Assembly: GCA_021808525.1 (NCBI GenBank)
Contig: JAKBBK010000008.1
Coordinates: forward strand, 1 to 64,000
Direction of reading: 5' to 3'
DNA: 64,000 nt
Source of the DNA: Pseudomonadota bacterium
GTDB taxonomy: Bacteria; Pseudomonadota; Gammaproteobacteria; Burkholderiales; Burkholderiaceae_C
Shown: one piece after another, positions 8,741 through 17,407 of the stretch
How positions within the stretch are numbered: the first letter of the stretch is position 1
Layout of the letters: every line of letters starts with the position of its first letter
Made by a program: the position numbers and the translations under genes
The notes under the pieces: model-generated
The model's input: the letters and a program-made list of their open reading frames with translations, nothing else
The model's database searches: none
Told to the model about the DNA's origin: nothing

Positions 8741-9208
8741 ATGACGGTCTCGAACGCCCAAGGCCTGCGCAGCACGGGGTTGAAGGTCACCCAGCCGCGC
8801 CTGAAGATCCTGGAAATCTTCCAGAAGGGCGCGATGCGCCACATGACGGCCGAGGACGTGTATCGCGAGCTGCTCAACGACCAGACGCGCGACATCGGCC
8901 TGGCCACGGTCTACCGCGTGCTCACCCAGTTCGAGCAGGCGGGCATCCTGTCGCGCACCCATTTCGAGTCCGGCAAGGCGATGTTCGAGATCAACGAGGG
9001 CAAGCATCACGACCACCTGCTGTGCCTGGACTGCGGCAGGGTCGAGGAATTCGTGGATGCCGAGATCGAGCGCCGCCAGCACAACATCGCGGCCGAACGC
9101 GGCTTCGAGCTGCAGGAGCACTCGCTGGCCCTGTATGCCAGTTGCAGGCGCGAAGCCTGTCCCCATCGCCCGGCGGCAGGCAGCCCCGAGGCCGCGCCGC
9201 AGGGTTGA
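8741..9208 (+). CDS. fur: ferric uptake regulator Fur
   Basis: A 155-residue iron-responsive repressor. N-terminal winged helix with TQPRLKILEIF and the recognition-helix region LATVYRVLTQFEQAGIL, then the metal-binding segment HHDHLLCLDCG and a C-terminal CRREAC cysteine pair, so both regulatory and structural zinc ligands are present. Divergent from bamE-dapB-exbB, a conserved betaproteobacterial arrangement. The C-terminal tail is slightly longer than in E. coli Fur. Confidence 0.95.
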   Translation: MTVSNAQGLRSTGLKVTQPRLKILEIFQKGAMRHMTAEDVYRELLNDQTRDIGLATVYRVLTQFEQAGILSRTHFESGKAMFEINEGKHHDHLLCLDCGRVEEFVDAEIERRQHNIAAERGFELQEHSLALYASCRREACPHRPAAGSPEAAPQG

Positions 9209-9244
9209 GGCGCGGGCCCCCGGGAGCGGGGTCGGGGGGCATGG

Positions 9245-10201
9245 TCAGTCGTCGCCGCCTTCGAGCATGGCCAGGCGCTGGCGGTCCTGGAATTCCTTGA
9301 AGGTATCGATGCCCCGCAGTTGCAGGATGGTGTTGCGCACCGCCGCTTCCACCAGCACAGCGAGGTTGCGCCCGGCCTCCACGGGGATCAGCACCTTGCG
9401 GATGGCCACGCCGAGCACGTCCTGGCGCACGTTGCCGGTGGGAAGTCGCTCGAAATCCTGGTCCTGCGTGTCGCGACGCACCAGGTGCACGATCAGGCGC
9501 AGGCGCATCTTGCGGCGCACCGCCGTCTCGCCGAAGATGGTGCGGATGTCCAGGATTCCGATTCCCCGCACTTCCAGCAGGTTCTGCAGCAGCGGCGGGC
9601 AATGTCCCTCGATGGTGCTCTGGGTCACCCGCGACAGCTCCACGCAGTCGTCGGCCACCAGGCCATGGCCTCGGGAAATCAGCTCCAGGCCGAGTTCGCT
9701 CTTGCCCAGGCCGGACTCCCCGGTGATCAGCACGCCCAGGCCGAGGATGTCCATGAACACCCCGTGCAGGGTCGTGCGGTTGGCGAACAGCTTGGACAGG
9801 TAGGCCCGCAGCACGTCGATGACGAAAGCCGCCGGCTCGTCGGTGACGAACACCGGGATGCCGGCGTCCTCGCAGGTCTTGAGCAGCGCGGGAGGCGCCT
9901 CCTGGCCGTCGGCGATCACCAGGGCCGGCGGGCCCAGGCCGACCACCCTGCGCACCCGTCTGCCGCTGTCGGCCTCGTCGGCGTGCATCAGGTAGTGCAC
10001 CTCGCGCCAGCCGAGGATCTGGACCCGGTAGGGGTGGATGTAGTTGAGATAGCCCACCAGATCCGCGCCCGAGGTGGCGCCCTGCACGGCGGCGTCATCG
10101 AAGCGTCGCTCGGGATTGCGCTGCCCCGCCACCCAGCGCCACTTGAGCAGCGGGGTATTGGCTTCGAACAGGCGGTCGGCGGAAAGGGTCGCGGCTTTCA
10201 A
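9245..10201 (-). CDS. hprK: HPr kinase/phosphorylase HprK
   Basis: A 318-residue bifunctional enzyme that phosphorylates or dephosphorylates HPr on serine. The N-terminal HprK domain is followed by the kinase domain with P-loop GESGLGKS, the following VADDCVEL region and the family signature [15 protein letters not shown]. The ORF opens with TTG ([12 protein letters not shown]); this position fits family N-termini and no ATG is near. It follows ptsN by 20 bp in the conserved hpf-ptsN-hprK order. Confidence 0.93.
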   Translation of the reverse strand: MKAATLSADRLFEANTPLLKWRWVAGQRNPERRFDDAAVQGATSGADLVGYLNYIHPYRVQILGWREVHYLMHADEADSGRRVRRVVGLGPPALVIADGQEAPPALLKTCEDAGIPVFVTDEPAAFVIDVLRAYLSKLFANRTTLHGVFMDILGLGVLITGESGLGKSELGLELISRGHGLVADDCVELSRVTQSTIEGHCPPLLQNLLEVRGIGILDIRTIFGETAVRRKMRLRLIVHLVRRDTQDQDFERLPTGNVRQDVLGVAIRKVLIPVEAGRNLAVLVEAAVRNTILQLRGIDTFKEFQDRQRLAMLEGGDD

Positions 10202-10221
10202 GGGAGCTCGGGCGCCGCGGC

Positions 10222-10692
10222 TCAGGCGGCGTTCTGCAAGGTCGCCCAGTCGTGGACCAGGCGGTGCAGCGCGCCGGAGTCCGGCGCGTCGAGCATGCGC
10301 TGGCGGAAGCCGTCGTCGGACAGCATCTCGGCGATCACCGACAGCAGCTCGAGGTGCTTGCCCGAGGCGGCCTCGGGAACCAGAAGGAACACCAGCAGCT
10401 GCACGGGCAGGTTGTCCGGCGCCTCGAAGGGGACCGGGGCGGCCAGGCGCACCAGCGCGGCGCTGGGCTGCTTGAGCCCCTTGATGCGTCCGTGCGGTAT
10501 GGCCACCCCCTGCCCCAGGCCGGTGGAGCCCAGGCGCTCGCGCGCGAACAGGTTGTCGGTGACGACCGAGCGGGCCAGGCCGAGGTGGTTCTCGAACAGC
10601 AGACCCGCGAACTCGAAGGCGCGCTTCTTGCTGCTGGCCTCGACGTTCACCTGAACATGGGCCAGCGGCAGGATCTGGGCCAGGGGATTCAT
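10222..10692 (-). CDS. ptsN: nitrogen PTS enzyme IIA (PtsN)
   Basis: A 156-residue EIIA-Ntr regulatory phosphoprotein. The phosphorylated histidine is in [13 protein letters not shown] and the helical core in [23 protein letters not shown] fits the family. It receives phosphate from NPr/HPr and adjusts potassium, nitrogen and carbon functions rather than transporting sugar. It sits between hpf and hprK; rpoN, its usual neighbour, is 3 kb away because two genes intervene. Confidence 0.95.
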   Translation of the reverse strand: MNPLAQILPLAHVQVNVEASSKKRAFEFAGLLFENHLGLARSVVTDNLFARERLGSTGLGQGVAIPHGRIKGLKQPSAALVRLAAPVPFEAPDNLPVQLLVFLLVPEAASGKHLELLSVIAEMLSDDGFRQRMLDAPDSGALHRLVHDWATLQNAA

Positions 10693-10885
10693 GGCATGCG
10701 AACCGATGCGGAGGTGGTTGGGGGCCCCGGGGCCCGGGCGCGCCGCCGTCGCGTGGATCGATCGGCGGCAGGGTGTCCGGGGGCCGGCACGGCCCCGCGA
10801 ATGCGCGAAAGCCGCAGTGTATCGGCTGTGTGAGTGTCTTGGGAAAACCCGATGAGCCGGGTGTGTGTCATGGGAGCGGGGATGC

Positions 10886-10909
10886 GACCCGCGGCGGGCG
10901 CCGCGGGTC
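10886..10909 (-). repeat. strong hairpin just after hpf
   Basis: GACCCGCGGC-GGGC-GCCGCGGGTC is a perfect 10-bp stem with a 4-base loop, starting 10 bp beyond the hpf stop. There is no following T-run, so it is not a standard intrinsic terminator. It may stabilise the hpf 3' end or reduce read-through into ptsN. Confidence 0.45.
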
Positions 10910-10918
10910 GAGGCTGGC

Positions 10919-11254
10919 TCAGGAGGTGGCCAGGTACTTGCCCGGCACGGCCTGGTGGGCCTGGGTGCGGTTCTTGTGCTCGACCACCTGCCGGTCGATC
11001 TTGTCGACGAGCTCGTCGATGGCGGCGTACAGATCCTGGTCCTGGCTCTCGGCGAAGATGTTGCGCCCCTTGAGTTGAAGATTGCACTCGGCCTTCTGGC
11101 GGCGCTCCTTTTCCTTCTGCTTTTCCACCGACAACAGTACGTTGACGCTGATGAGCTGGTCCGAGTGCCGCGTGATGCGGTGCAACTTGGACTCCACGTA
11201 GCTGCGAAGGGCCGGCGTGACTTCCATGTGATGGCCGCTGATGGTCAGGTTCAT
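10919..11254 (-). CDS. hpf: ribosome hibernation promoting factor HPF
   Basis: A 111-residue protein of the HPF/YfiA family, which binds the small subunit A/P sites and inactivates ribosomes in resting cells. Signature parts are [17 protein letters not shown], the central [17 protein letters not shown] and [17 protein letters not shown]. Length fits the short form that promotes 100S dimers with RMF, though RMF is not seen here. The ATG at 11254 has a perfect AGGAGGG Shine-Dalgarno; the ORF-track extension of 49 residues is spurious. Confidence 0.95.
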   Translation of the reverse strand: MNLTISGHHMEVTPALRSYVESKLHRITRHSDQLISVNVLLSVEKQKEKERRQKAECNLQLKGRNIFAESQDQDLYAAIDELVDKIDRQVVEHKNRTQAHQAVPGKYLATS

Positions 11255-11433
11255 GAATCCCTCCTGATTCGAAGAAACCGTGATTGCTTGCAGGGTTTTA
11301 CCGGGATACGCCGGAAGCGGCATACCCGGCGATGTCAGTGTGCGCCGCTCGCAAACCAAAAGCAAGCCGGCTCCGCAAGTCCTGTTCGCGCCTCTGGACA
11401 AGCCTGCGCGCGGGCCCTGGCGGCGACGCTATC

Positions 11434-11452
11434 TTGCATGCAACGAGCCAGA
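11434..11452 (-). promoter_or_regulatory. possible sigma-54 promoter of hpf
   Basis: The minus strand reads CTGGCTCGTTGCATGCAAG with GG and GC 10 bp apart, as sigma-54 requires. It deviates from consensus at the fourth base and at one T before GC. The predicted start near 11425 would give a leader of about 170 nt. This is a weaker match than the amtB promoter. Confidence 0.3.
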
Positions 11453-11457
11453 AAAAT

Positions 11458-11471
11458 TGATAAAAATCAGA
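11458..11471 (-). promoter_or_regulatory. FNR/Anr-type box upstream of hpf
   Basis: TTGAT-AAAA-ATCAG matches the FNR half-sites TTGAT/ATCAA at 9 of 10 positions. Its centre lies about 41 bp upstream of the start predicted from the adjacent promoter-like sequence, the classic activating position. Oxygen control of ribosome hibernation would be plausible, but this is inference. Confidence 0.4.
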
Positions 11472-11518
11472 GAAAATTCCAATAACTCACGGGCTGGCCC
11501 GATACCTGGAACGCGCGC

Positions 11519-12910
11519 TCAGGCGCCTGGCGCAGCCGGGGTTTCGGCCTCCTCCGTGCTGGGTGCCGACCCCAGCGCCTCCACCTGTTCGCGCAGGCCC
11601 AGCGCTTCCGCGTACACGGAGCGATGGCGCAGCAGGCTGCCCACCACCGAGGCAATGACGCAGGCCGGCATGGCGGCCATGACCACGTTGTAGTTGCGAG
11701 TGACCTCGAAGACCATGATCGCCGACATGGCCGGCGCATGGGTGGTGGCGGCCAGCAGGCTGCCCATGCCCACGAGGGTCCACAGGGCCTGCGAATGGCT
11801 GGCTTCCGGCACCAGAAGCAGGTGCGAGACCATCAGTCCCATCGCTCCGCCCAGCGCCAGCGTGGGAGTGAGCACGCCGCCCGGAATGCCGGCGGCGCTG
11901 GCCGCCGTGACCGCGATCAGGCGCAGCACGAACACCAGGGCGAGCGTGCTCAGCGCCCAGTGGTCCACCAGCATGGATTGCACCATGCTGTAGCCGTTGC
12001 CCCAGACCTCCGGGCGGATCAGCGACAGCGCGCCGATCAACACCCCGGCCAGGCCCATGCGCAGCGGCAGCCAGTTCACCCGCGCCTGCCAGGCACGCCG
12101 CGAGCTGTCGAGCAGCCACAGGAACAGCGGGCCCAGCAGGCCGGCCATGACCCCCAGCAGGGAGGCGTCGAGCAGATCGATGAAGTTCACCGGGGGCACG
12201 GCATGCGCCAGGTACAGCGGGCCGGTGGCGAACAGGCTCTGGGTCGTGAGCTCGCCGATCACCGCGGCCACCAGCACCGCGGCGATCTCGCGCAGTTGCA
12301 GACCGCCCAGGATGATCTCCGCCACGAACAAGGTGCCCGCGATCGGCGCGTGGTAGGCGGCGGCGAAGCCGGCCGCCGCGCCGCAGGCCACCACCAGGCG
12401 CTGGTGCGCGGTGTCGGCCCGGCCGATGCGCCCGATGATCGAGGAGATCAGCGCGGCGAACTGGATCATCGTGCCTTCGCGCCCGATGGTGATGCCGCCG
12501 CTGACGGCCACCAGCGAGCTGGTCGTGCGAACCAGGTTGGGCGCCAGCGGCAGCTGGCCGTTGCCCACGCGCACCGCTTCCATGTATTCCGGTCCGCGCG
12601 GGCGCTTGATCCAGCGCTGGCCGGCCCACATCATCAAGCCGCCCAGCACCGCCGCCACCGGGGGAATCAGGCCTCGCTCCCACACCGGCAGCGAACGCGC
12701 GGCCACCACCAGGTGCTCCGCGTGGTCGCTGTACAGGTTCATGATCAGGTACATGCACTGGCGAAAGCCCTCGACCGCCACCGAGCTGACGGCGCCGACC
12801 ACGGCGGCGATGAGCAGCATCGGAACCATCGGGTCCAGGCCGTTGCGCAGACGCTCGACCAGCACGTGGGCGGTTGCCCGCGGGCGCGGGCTCGGGGAGG
12901 AATCGATCAT
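11519..12910 (-). CDS. ClC-family chloride channel/antiporter
   Basis: A 463-residue polytopic membrane protein of the voltage-gated chloride channel family. Recognisable elements are SGGITIGREGTMIQ (the GxEGP-type anion-binding motif with T for P), AAAGFAAAYHAPIAGTLFVAE and AAGIPGGVLTPTLALGGAMG. It lacks CBS domains, so it resembles bacterial ClcB. The ATG at 12910 (MIDSSPSP) is preferred; the ORF track adds about 147 unrelated residues. It is inserted between rpoN and hpf, which are usually neighbours. Confidence 0.88.
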   Translation of the reverse strand: MIDSSPSPRPRATAHVLVERLRNGLDPMVPMLLIAAVVGAVSSVAVEGFRQCMYLIMNLYSDHAEHLVVAARSLPVWERGLIPPVAAVLGGLMMWAGQRWIKRPRGPEYMEAVRVGNGQLPLAPNLVRTTSSLVAVSGGITIGREGTMIQFAALISSIIGRIGRADTAHQRLVVACGAAAGFAAAYHAPIAGTLFVAEIILGGLQLREIAAVLVAAVIGELTTQSLFATGPLYLAHAVPPVNFIDLLDASLLGVMAGLLGPLFLWLLDSSRRAWQARVNWLPLRMGLAGVLIGALSLIRPEVWGNGYSMVQSMLVDHWALSTLALVFVLRLIAVTAASAAGIPGGVLTPTLALGGAMGLMVSHLLLVPEASHSQALWTLVGMGSLLAATTHAPAMSAIMVFEVTRNYNVVMAAMPACVIASVVGSLLRHRSVYAEALGLREQVEALGSAPSTEEAETPAAPGA

Positions 12911-13051
12911 GGTTTCGAGTGGGCGTGCGGGGGTGCGTCGCGTGAACGTTGTTATATGGTACCTTTTGTTCCATTCGCGACGATTCTTGCCAGGCGGGCC
13001 AGCACGGGCACCGGCAGCCTGCCAGTTTACGAGTCTGCGACAATCCGGCCG

Positions 13052-13567
13052 ATGCCCCAGACCTCCCACCCGGTCCCGACGGATCTCCCCTCCACGCTGC
13101 AGGCGAAGATCTGCCCGCGCAGCCAGGCGGGCGCGGCCATCGCGCGCCTGCCGCGGCCCGTGGTGTTCACCAACGGGGTGTTCGACATCCTGCATCGCGG
13201 CCACGTGAGCTACCTGGCCAGCGCGCGCGCCCTGGGTGCCAGCCTGGTGGTGGGCTTGAACTCCGATGCATCGGCCCGCTCGCTGGGCAAGGGGCCCGAG
13301 CGTCCGCTCAACCCGCAGGACGACCGCGCGGCCGTGCTGGCCGCGCTGCAAAGCGTGGATCTGGTCGTGCTGTTCGAGGAAAGCACGCCGCTGGTGCTGC
13401 TCGCCGAGCTGCGCCCCGACGTGTACGTCAAGGGGGGCGACTACGACATCGAGGGCCTGGCCGAAACCGCGCTGGTGCGCTCCTGGGGGGGGCGTTCGCA
13501 GGCGCTGCCCTTTGTCGAAGGCCGCTCGACCACCTCCCTGGTGCAGCGTATCCGCGGCACGGCCTGA
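13052..13567 (+). CDS. rfaE2: D-glycero-beta-D-manno-heptose 1-phosphate adenylyltransferase
   Basis: A 171-residue single-domain nucleotidyltransferase, equivalent to the C-terminal half of HldE, that makes ADP-heptose for the lipopolysaccharide inner core. The motif VFTNGVFDILHRGHVSYL holds the HxGH signature and VVGLNSDASARSLGKG and PDVYVKGGDY follow. Most of the long plus-strand ORF upstream is antisense to the ClC gene; the true start is the ATG at 13052. It converges on rpoN. Confidence 0.92.
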   Translation: MPQTSHPVPTDLPSTLQAKICPRSQAGAAIARLPRPVVFTNGVFDILHRGHVSYLASARALGASLVVGLNSDASARSLGKGPERPLNPQDDRAAVLAALQSVDLVVLFEESTPLVLLAELRPDVYVKGGDYDIEGLAETALVRSWGGRSQALPFVEGRSTTSLVQRIRGTA

Positions 13568-13591
13568 GCCCGCACGCTCGGCAAGACCCTG

Positions 13592-15211
13592 TCAGACCGC
13601 CTTGCGCTGCGTGGCCGGGGCGATGCGCAGGGCCTCGCGGTACTTCGCCACGGTACGCCGTGCCACGGTGATGCCCTGCGCGGCCAGGCGTTCGGCGATC
13701 TCGCCGTCCGACAGCGGGCTCGCGGGGTTCTCCTGCTGCACCATGCCGCGGATCAGGGCGCGCACCGCGGTGCTCGACGCACTGGCGCCGCTGTCGGTGG
13801 CCAGACCCGAGCCGAAAAAGTACTTGAGCTCGAAAGTTCCATGCGGAGTGAGCAGATACTTCTGCGTGGTCACCCGGGAAATGGTCGATTCATGCAGGCC
13901 GAGCTCGTCGGCGATCTCGCGCAGCACCAGCGGTCGCATGCCGAGTTCGCCGTCGGTGAAAAAGGCCTGCTGACGTTCCACCACCGCCTGCGCGACGCGC
14001 TCGATGGTCTCGAAACGCTGCTGCACGTTGCGCACGAACCATCGCGCCTCCTGCAGCTGACCCGACAGCCCATGGCCGTCGCGCGAGCGGCGCAGCAGCT
14101 CGGCGTACAGCGAATGAATGCGCAGCCTGGGCAGGACCTCCGGGTTCAGCACCGCGCGCCAGCGCTTGCCCGAGCGCTGGGCGATGACGTCGGGCACCAC
14201 GCTTTGCGCGGCCTGGGCGGCGAAGCGTGCTCCCGGCCTGGGGTCGAGTCGGGCGATCAGCTGCTGCGCGGCGCGCAGCGCCGGCTCCTCGGCCTGCAGG
14301 GCCCGTCCCAGGCGCTTCCAGTCGCGCCTGGACAGCCATTCCAGGTGCGTCGGCGTGCACATCGCCAGCGCCAGCTCGCGCGTGTCGTCGGCCGCCAGGC
14401 GCTGCAGCTGCAGGCGCATGCACTCGGCCAGGCAGGAGGCGCCGATGCCGGCGGGGTCGAAGCTCTGCACCAGGCGCAGGCCCACGCGCAGCGCCTCGCC
14501 CAGGGCTTCCAGTTCCTCGGCACCGCTGCGTGGTGACAACTCCGCGGCCAATTGCTCGGGGGACTCGGGAAGGTAGCCGTCGTCGTCCAGGGAGTCGATG
14601 ATCGCCTCGGCCGCGGCGCGATCCTGCGGGGACAGCGCGCGCCCGGCCAGTTGCGCGCGCAGGTGGGCGCGCAGGTCCTGCGCGGCATGGGCCAGGCTCA
14701 GCGGATCGAATTCCTCGTCACTTTCGCCGCTGGTCTGGCGCGGGCCGGCCCCAGGCTCGTCCCAGTCGCCGCCCTCTCCGGGCTCCGGGGCCTCGGGGTT
14801 CTCCGCCGGATCGGCGCTTTGCGCGCCGTCGCGCCAATCCTCGGCATCCAGGCGCAACTCGGCGGCTTCCGGCGCGTTGTCCGCGGAAACGGACGCGGGC
14901 TCCGCGCGCTCGGCCGTTCGATCGGCGGTGCCCGTCGCATCCGCCTCCAGCCCTGTCCGGGCCGCCTCGGTCGCTTGCGCCTGCGCCGACTCGGCATCCG
15001 CGCGCGCCTGTTCGCCCTGCCCCGCCTCGTCCTGGGTCGGCGCGGAATCGGGGTGTTCCTCGTCGGGTTCCAGGAAGGGATTGAGCTCGAGCATCTGCTC
15101 GACTTCCTGCTGCAGCTCCAGCGTGGACAGCTGCAGCAGGCGAATGGATTGCTGCAGCTGCGGGGTGAGCGCCAGATGCTGCGACAGTCTGAGATTCAGC
15201 GACTGCTTCAT
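13592..15211 (-). CDS. rpoN: RNA polymerase sigma-54 factor RpoN
   Basis: A 539-residue sigma factor. The Gln/Leu-rich activator-interacting region I (QHLALTPQLQQSIRLLQLS) is followed by a long acidic, Ala/Glu/Asp-rich linker (about 55-175), the core-binding region, and the DNA-binding end with the RpoN box ARRTVAKYREALRI. The acidic linker is longer than in E. coli. It follows lptB by 10 bp. The amtB promoter upstream in this window is a likely target. Confidence 0.97.
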   Translation of the reverse strand: MKQSLNLRLSQHLALTPQLQQSIRLLQLSTLELQQEVEQMLELNPFLEPDEEHPDSAPTQDEAGQGEQARADAESAQAQATEAARTGLEADATGTADRTAERAEPASVSADNAPEAAELRLDAEDWRDGAQSADPAENPEAPEPGEGGDWDEPGAGPRQTSGESDEEFDPLSLAHAAQDLRAHLRAQLAGRALSPQDRAAAEAIIDSLDDDGYLPESPEQLAAELSPRSGAEELEALGEALRVGLRLVQSFDPAGIGASCLAECMRLQLQRLAADDTRELALAMCTPTHLEWLSRRDWKRLGRALQAEEPALRAAQQLIARLDPRPGARFAAQAAQSVVPDVIAQRSGKRWRAVLNPEVLPRLRIHSLYAELLRRSRDGHGLSGQLQEARWFVRNVQQRFETIERVAQAVVERQQAFFTDGELGMRPLVLREIADELGLHESTISRVTTQKYLLTPHGTFELKYFFGSGLATDSGASASSTAVRALIRGMVQQENPASPLSDGEIAERLAAQGITVARRTVAKYREALRIAPATQRKAV

Positions 15212-15221
15212 GGCTGTGCTC

Positions 15222-16013
15222 TCAGAGCCGGAAACTTTCGCCCAGGTACACCTTGCGCACCGCGGGGTTCTCGACGATTTCCTGCGGCTGGCCGACGGCC
15301 AGCACGCTGCCCTCGCTGATGATGCAGGCGTGATCGCAGATGCCCAGGGTCTCGCGCACGTTGTGGTCGGTGATCAGTACGCCGATGCCCCGGGACTTGA
15401 GGAATTGCACGATGCGCTGGATCTCGATCACGGCGATGGGATCCACTCCGGCGAACGGCTCGTCGAGCAGGATGAACTGGGGGTCGGTGGCGAGTGCGCG
15501 CGCGATTTCCACCCGCCGGCGCTCGCCGCCGGACAAGGCCGGCGCCGGCGTGTCCGCCAGGTGTTCGACGTGCAGTTCGCGCAGCAGTTGTCCCAGTCGC
15601 TGCTCGATGGCCTCGCGGCTGGGGGGACGGTCCTTGGCGTCGCGTTGCAGTTCCAGCACCGCGCGCACGTTCTCGGCCACCGTCAGCCCGCGAAAGATCG
15701 AGGCCTCCTGCGGCAGGTACGACAGTCCCAGTCGGGCTCGGCGGTACATGGGCAGTTGCGAGATGTCCCTCCCGTCCAGGTGGATCTCGCCCGCGTCGGC
15801 GCGCACCAGGCCGACGATCATGTAGAAGGAGGTCGTCTTGCCCGCCCCGTTGGGGCCGAGCAGGCCCACCACCTGACCGCTGCGCACCTCGAAACTGACG
15901 TCGCGCACCACGGTGCGGCCGCCGTAGCGCTTTTGCAGCTGGCGCACACTGAGCAGTCCCGCGCGCGCGGAGGCCGGCGGCGCCGTCGGGCGCTGGTCGG
16001 ACGTGCCGGCCAT
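15222..16013 (-). CDS. lptB: LPS export ABC transporter ATPase LptB
   Basis: A 263-residue cytoplasmic ATPase that drives the Lpt bridge moving lipopolysaccharide to the outer membrane. Walker A GPNGAGKT, signature LSGGERRRVEIARAL, Walker B FILLDEPFAGVDP. Its ATG overlaps the lptA stop (TGATG), indicating coupling. lptC, lptF and lptG are not in the window. Confidence 0.97.
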   Translation of the reverse strand: MAGTSDQRPTAPPASARAGLLSVRQLQKRYGGRTVVRDVSFEVRSGQVVGLLGPNGAGKTTSFYMIVGLVRADAGEIHLDGRDISQLPMYRRARLGLSYLPQEASIFRGLTVAENVRAVLELQRDAKDRPPSREAIEQRLGQLLRELHVEHLADTPAPALSGGERRRVEIARALATDPQFILLDEPFAGVDPIAVIEIQRIVQFLKSRGIGVLITDHNVRETLGICDHACIISEGSVLAVGQPQEIVENPAVRKVYLGESFRL

Positions 16014-16669
16014 CAGTGCGGCTCCAGTGCCGGCGAGGGGCGCAGCCCGGGGGTGCTGGCCGCCGCCGTCGCCGCCGAAGCCGGGGCGCGCGGCGACAAC
16101 ATCACCCGTACCCGTCCGTGGGGGTTGGAGGCGTCCACGCCGGCAGGGCCGGAGCGCACCGTGAACACATCGGTGAGGTCGTTGTAGATGATGACGGCGC
16201 CCTGCGCGCGATCGCTCAGGTGTCCGTCCAGCGAGCGCTCGAGCACGGCGCGCCCGGTCAGGGTGATCACGTCGCTGCGTCCGTCATAGTGCAGCGTCAG
16301 CGCCCGGCCGTGCACCGTGGGCCGCGGCTGCCCGGGCGCGGCGTCCAGGGTCTGCTCGAAGGTGGCGGGCTGGCTGGCGCTGCCGTAGGCGGTGGCATCG
16401 TCGTAGCCGTCGGCGCGCTGGTGCACCTGCACGCGCGCGGCGTGCAGCACCAGTGTGCCCTTGGTGACCACCACATCGCCGGTGAACACGGTGGCCTGCG
16501 CCACATTGTCATAGTGCATCGAGCCGGCGTTGACCAGCAGCGACTGGGCGGCATCCGAGCGCAGCGCCCATGCGCTGGGCAGGCCGGCGCACAGCAGCAC
16601 GATCGCGGCCATCGCCAGCCTGCGCGGCACCGAGTCGGCGCGCAGCATCGGCACGAAGTTTGCTTTCAT
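16013..16669 (-). CDS. lptA: LPS transport periplasmic protein LptA
   Basis: A 218-residue periplasmic protein with a signal peptide (VLLCAGLPSAWA) and an OstA-like beta-jellyroll domain: INAGSMHYDN-type start, ATVFTGDVVVTKGTLVLHAARVQV, and DVITLTGRAVLERSLDGH. It forms the periplasmic part of the Lpt bridge. The C-terminus is an Ala/Pro-rich tail. The ATG at 16669 (MKANFV) is chosen over a longer ORF that runs into dsbA. Confidence 0.92.
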   Translation of the reverse strand: MKANFVPMLRADSVPRRLAMAAIVLLCAGLPSAWALRSDAAQSLLVNAGSMHYDNVAQATVFTGDVVVTKGTLVLHAARVQVHQRADGYDDATAYGSASQPATFEQTLDAAPGQPRPTVHGRALTLHYDGRSDVITLTGRAVLERSLDGHLSDRAQGAVIIYNDLTDVFTVRSGPAGVDASNPHGRVRVMLSPRAPASAATAAASTPGLRPSPALEPH

Positions 16670-16743
16670 GGTGCGCATTGTAGGCATGCCGGCCTGCCAG
16701 CCCACGATCCGGCCCGGCGGTCCGCGAGCGGACCGCCGCCGGC

Positions 16744-17391
16744 TCAGGGTTTCATGCCCGCGCGGACCTTGGCGATCATCTGGTCCACGCCTTGCAGCAC
16801 CTGCGGGTTGTCGGGCGTCTGCGGCATCGAGGCCGACAATGCGTAGGTTCCCTGCACGACCAGCGTGGGCACGCCCGAGATCTGGTAATCGGTGACCATC
16901 TGCGTCGCCCGCTTGGCGTCCATCTGCACGCCGAAGGAGTTGAAGGCGTTCAGGAAGCTCTGCCTGGGCACACCGTGGGCGGCCAGCCAGTCGGCCATCT
17001 GCTGCGGATTCATCAGCACCACATGCTGCTGGTGAATGGCGGTGAAGATCGACCCCTGCAGGGCATCCACCTTGCCCAGCGCCTTGAGCGCGTAGTAAAG
17101 CTTCTGCTGGTTCTCGAATTGCGGCGCGAAGGCCACCGGCACGCGCTCGAGCACCACGTCGGACGGAAGTTTCTTCGCCCAGGCGTCCAGCAGCGGCTCC
17201 ATCGCCGCGCAGTGCGGGCAGTTGTACCAGAAGAACTCCGTCACCACGATCTTGCCCTTGGGGCTCACCGGCTGCGGTGTCGCCAGGCGTTCGTAGCCCT
17301 GGCCCTGCACCAGTTGCGCGGGCGCGGCGTACGCCCCCGCCGAGCCAGCCAGCAGCAACGCGGCCGCCAGGCGCATCCACCAACGCTTCAT
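16744..17391 (-). CDS. dsbA: thiol:disulfide interchange protein DsbA
   Basis: A 215-residue periplasmic oxidase that introduces disulfides into exported proteins. Signal peptide ending at AGAYA, thioredoxin active site FFWYNCPHCAAMEP (CPHC as in E. coli DsbA), inserted helical domain, and the cis-proline loop SGVPTLVVQG. Sits in the argS-SPOR-dsbA order typical of Burkholderiales, with lptA downstream. Confidence 0.95.
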   Translation of the reverse strand: MKRWWMRLAAALLLAGSAGAYAAPAQLVQGQGYERLATPQPVSPKGKIVVTEFFWYNCPHCAAMEPLLDAWAKKLPSDVVLERVPVAFAPQFENQQKLYYALKALGKVDALQGSIFTAIHQQHVVLMNPQQMADWLAAHGVPRQSFLNAFNSFGVQMDAKRATQMVTDYQISGVPTLVVQGTYALSASMPQTPDNPQVLQGVDQMIAKVRAGMKP

Positions 17392-17407
17392 GTCGTTTCC
17401 TTTCGAT

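Noticed and set aside
11624-13051. Long plus-strand extension upstream of rfaE2
   Set aside because: It is antisense to the ClC gene; rfaE2 homology begins only at 13052.
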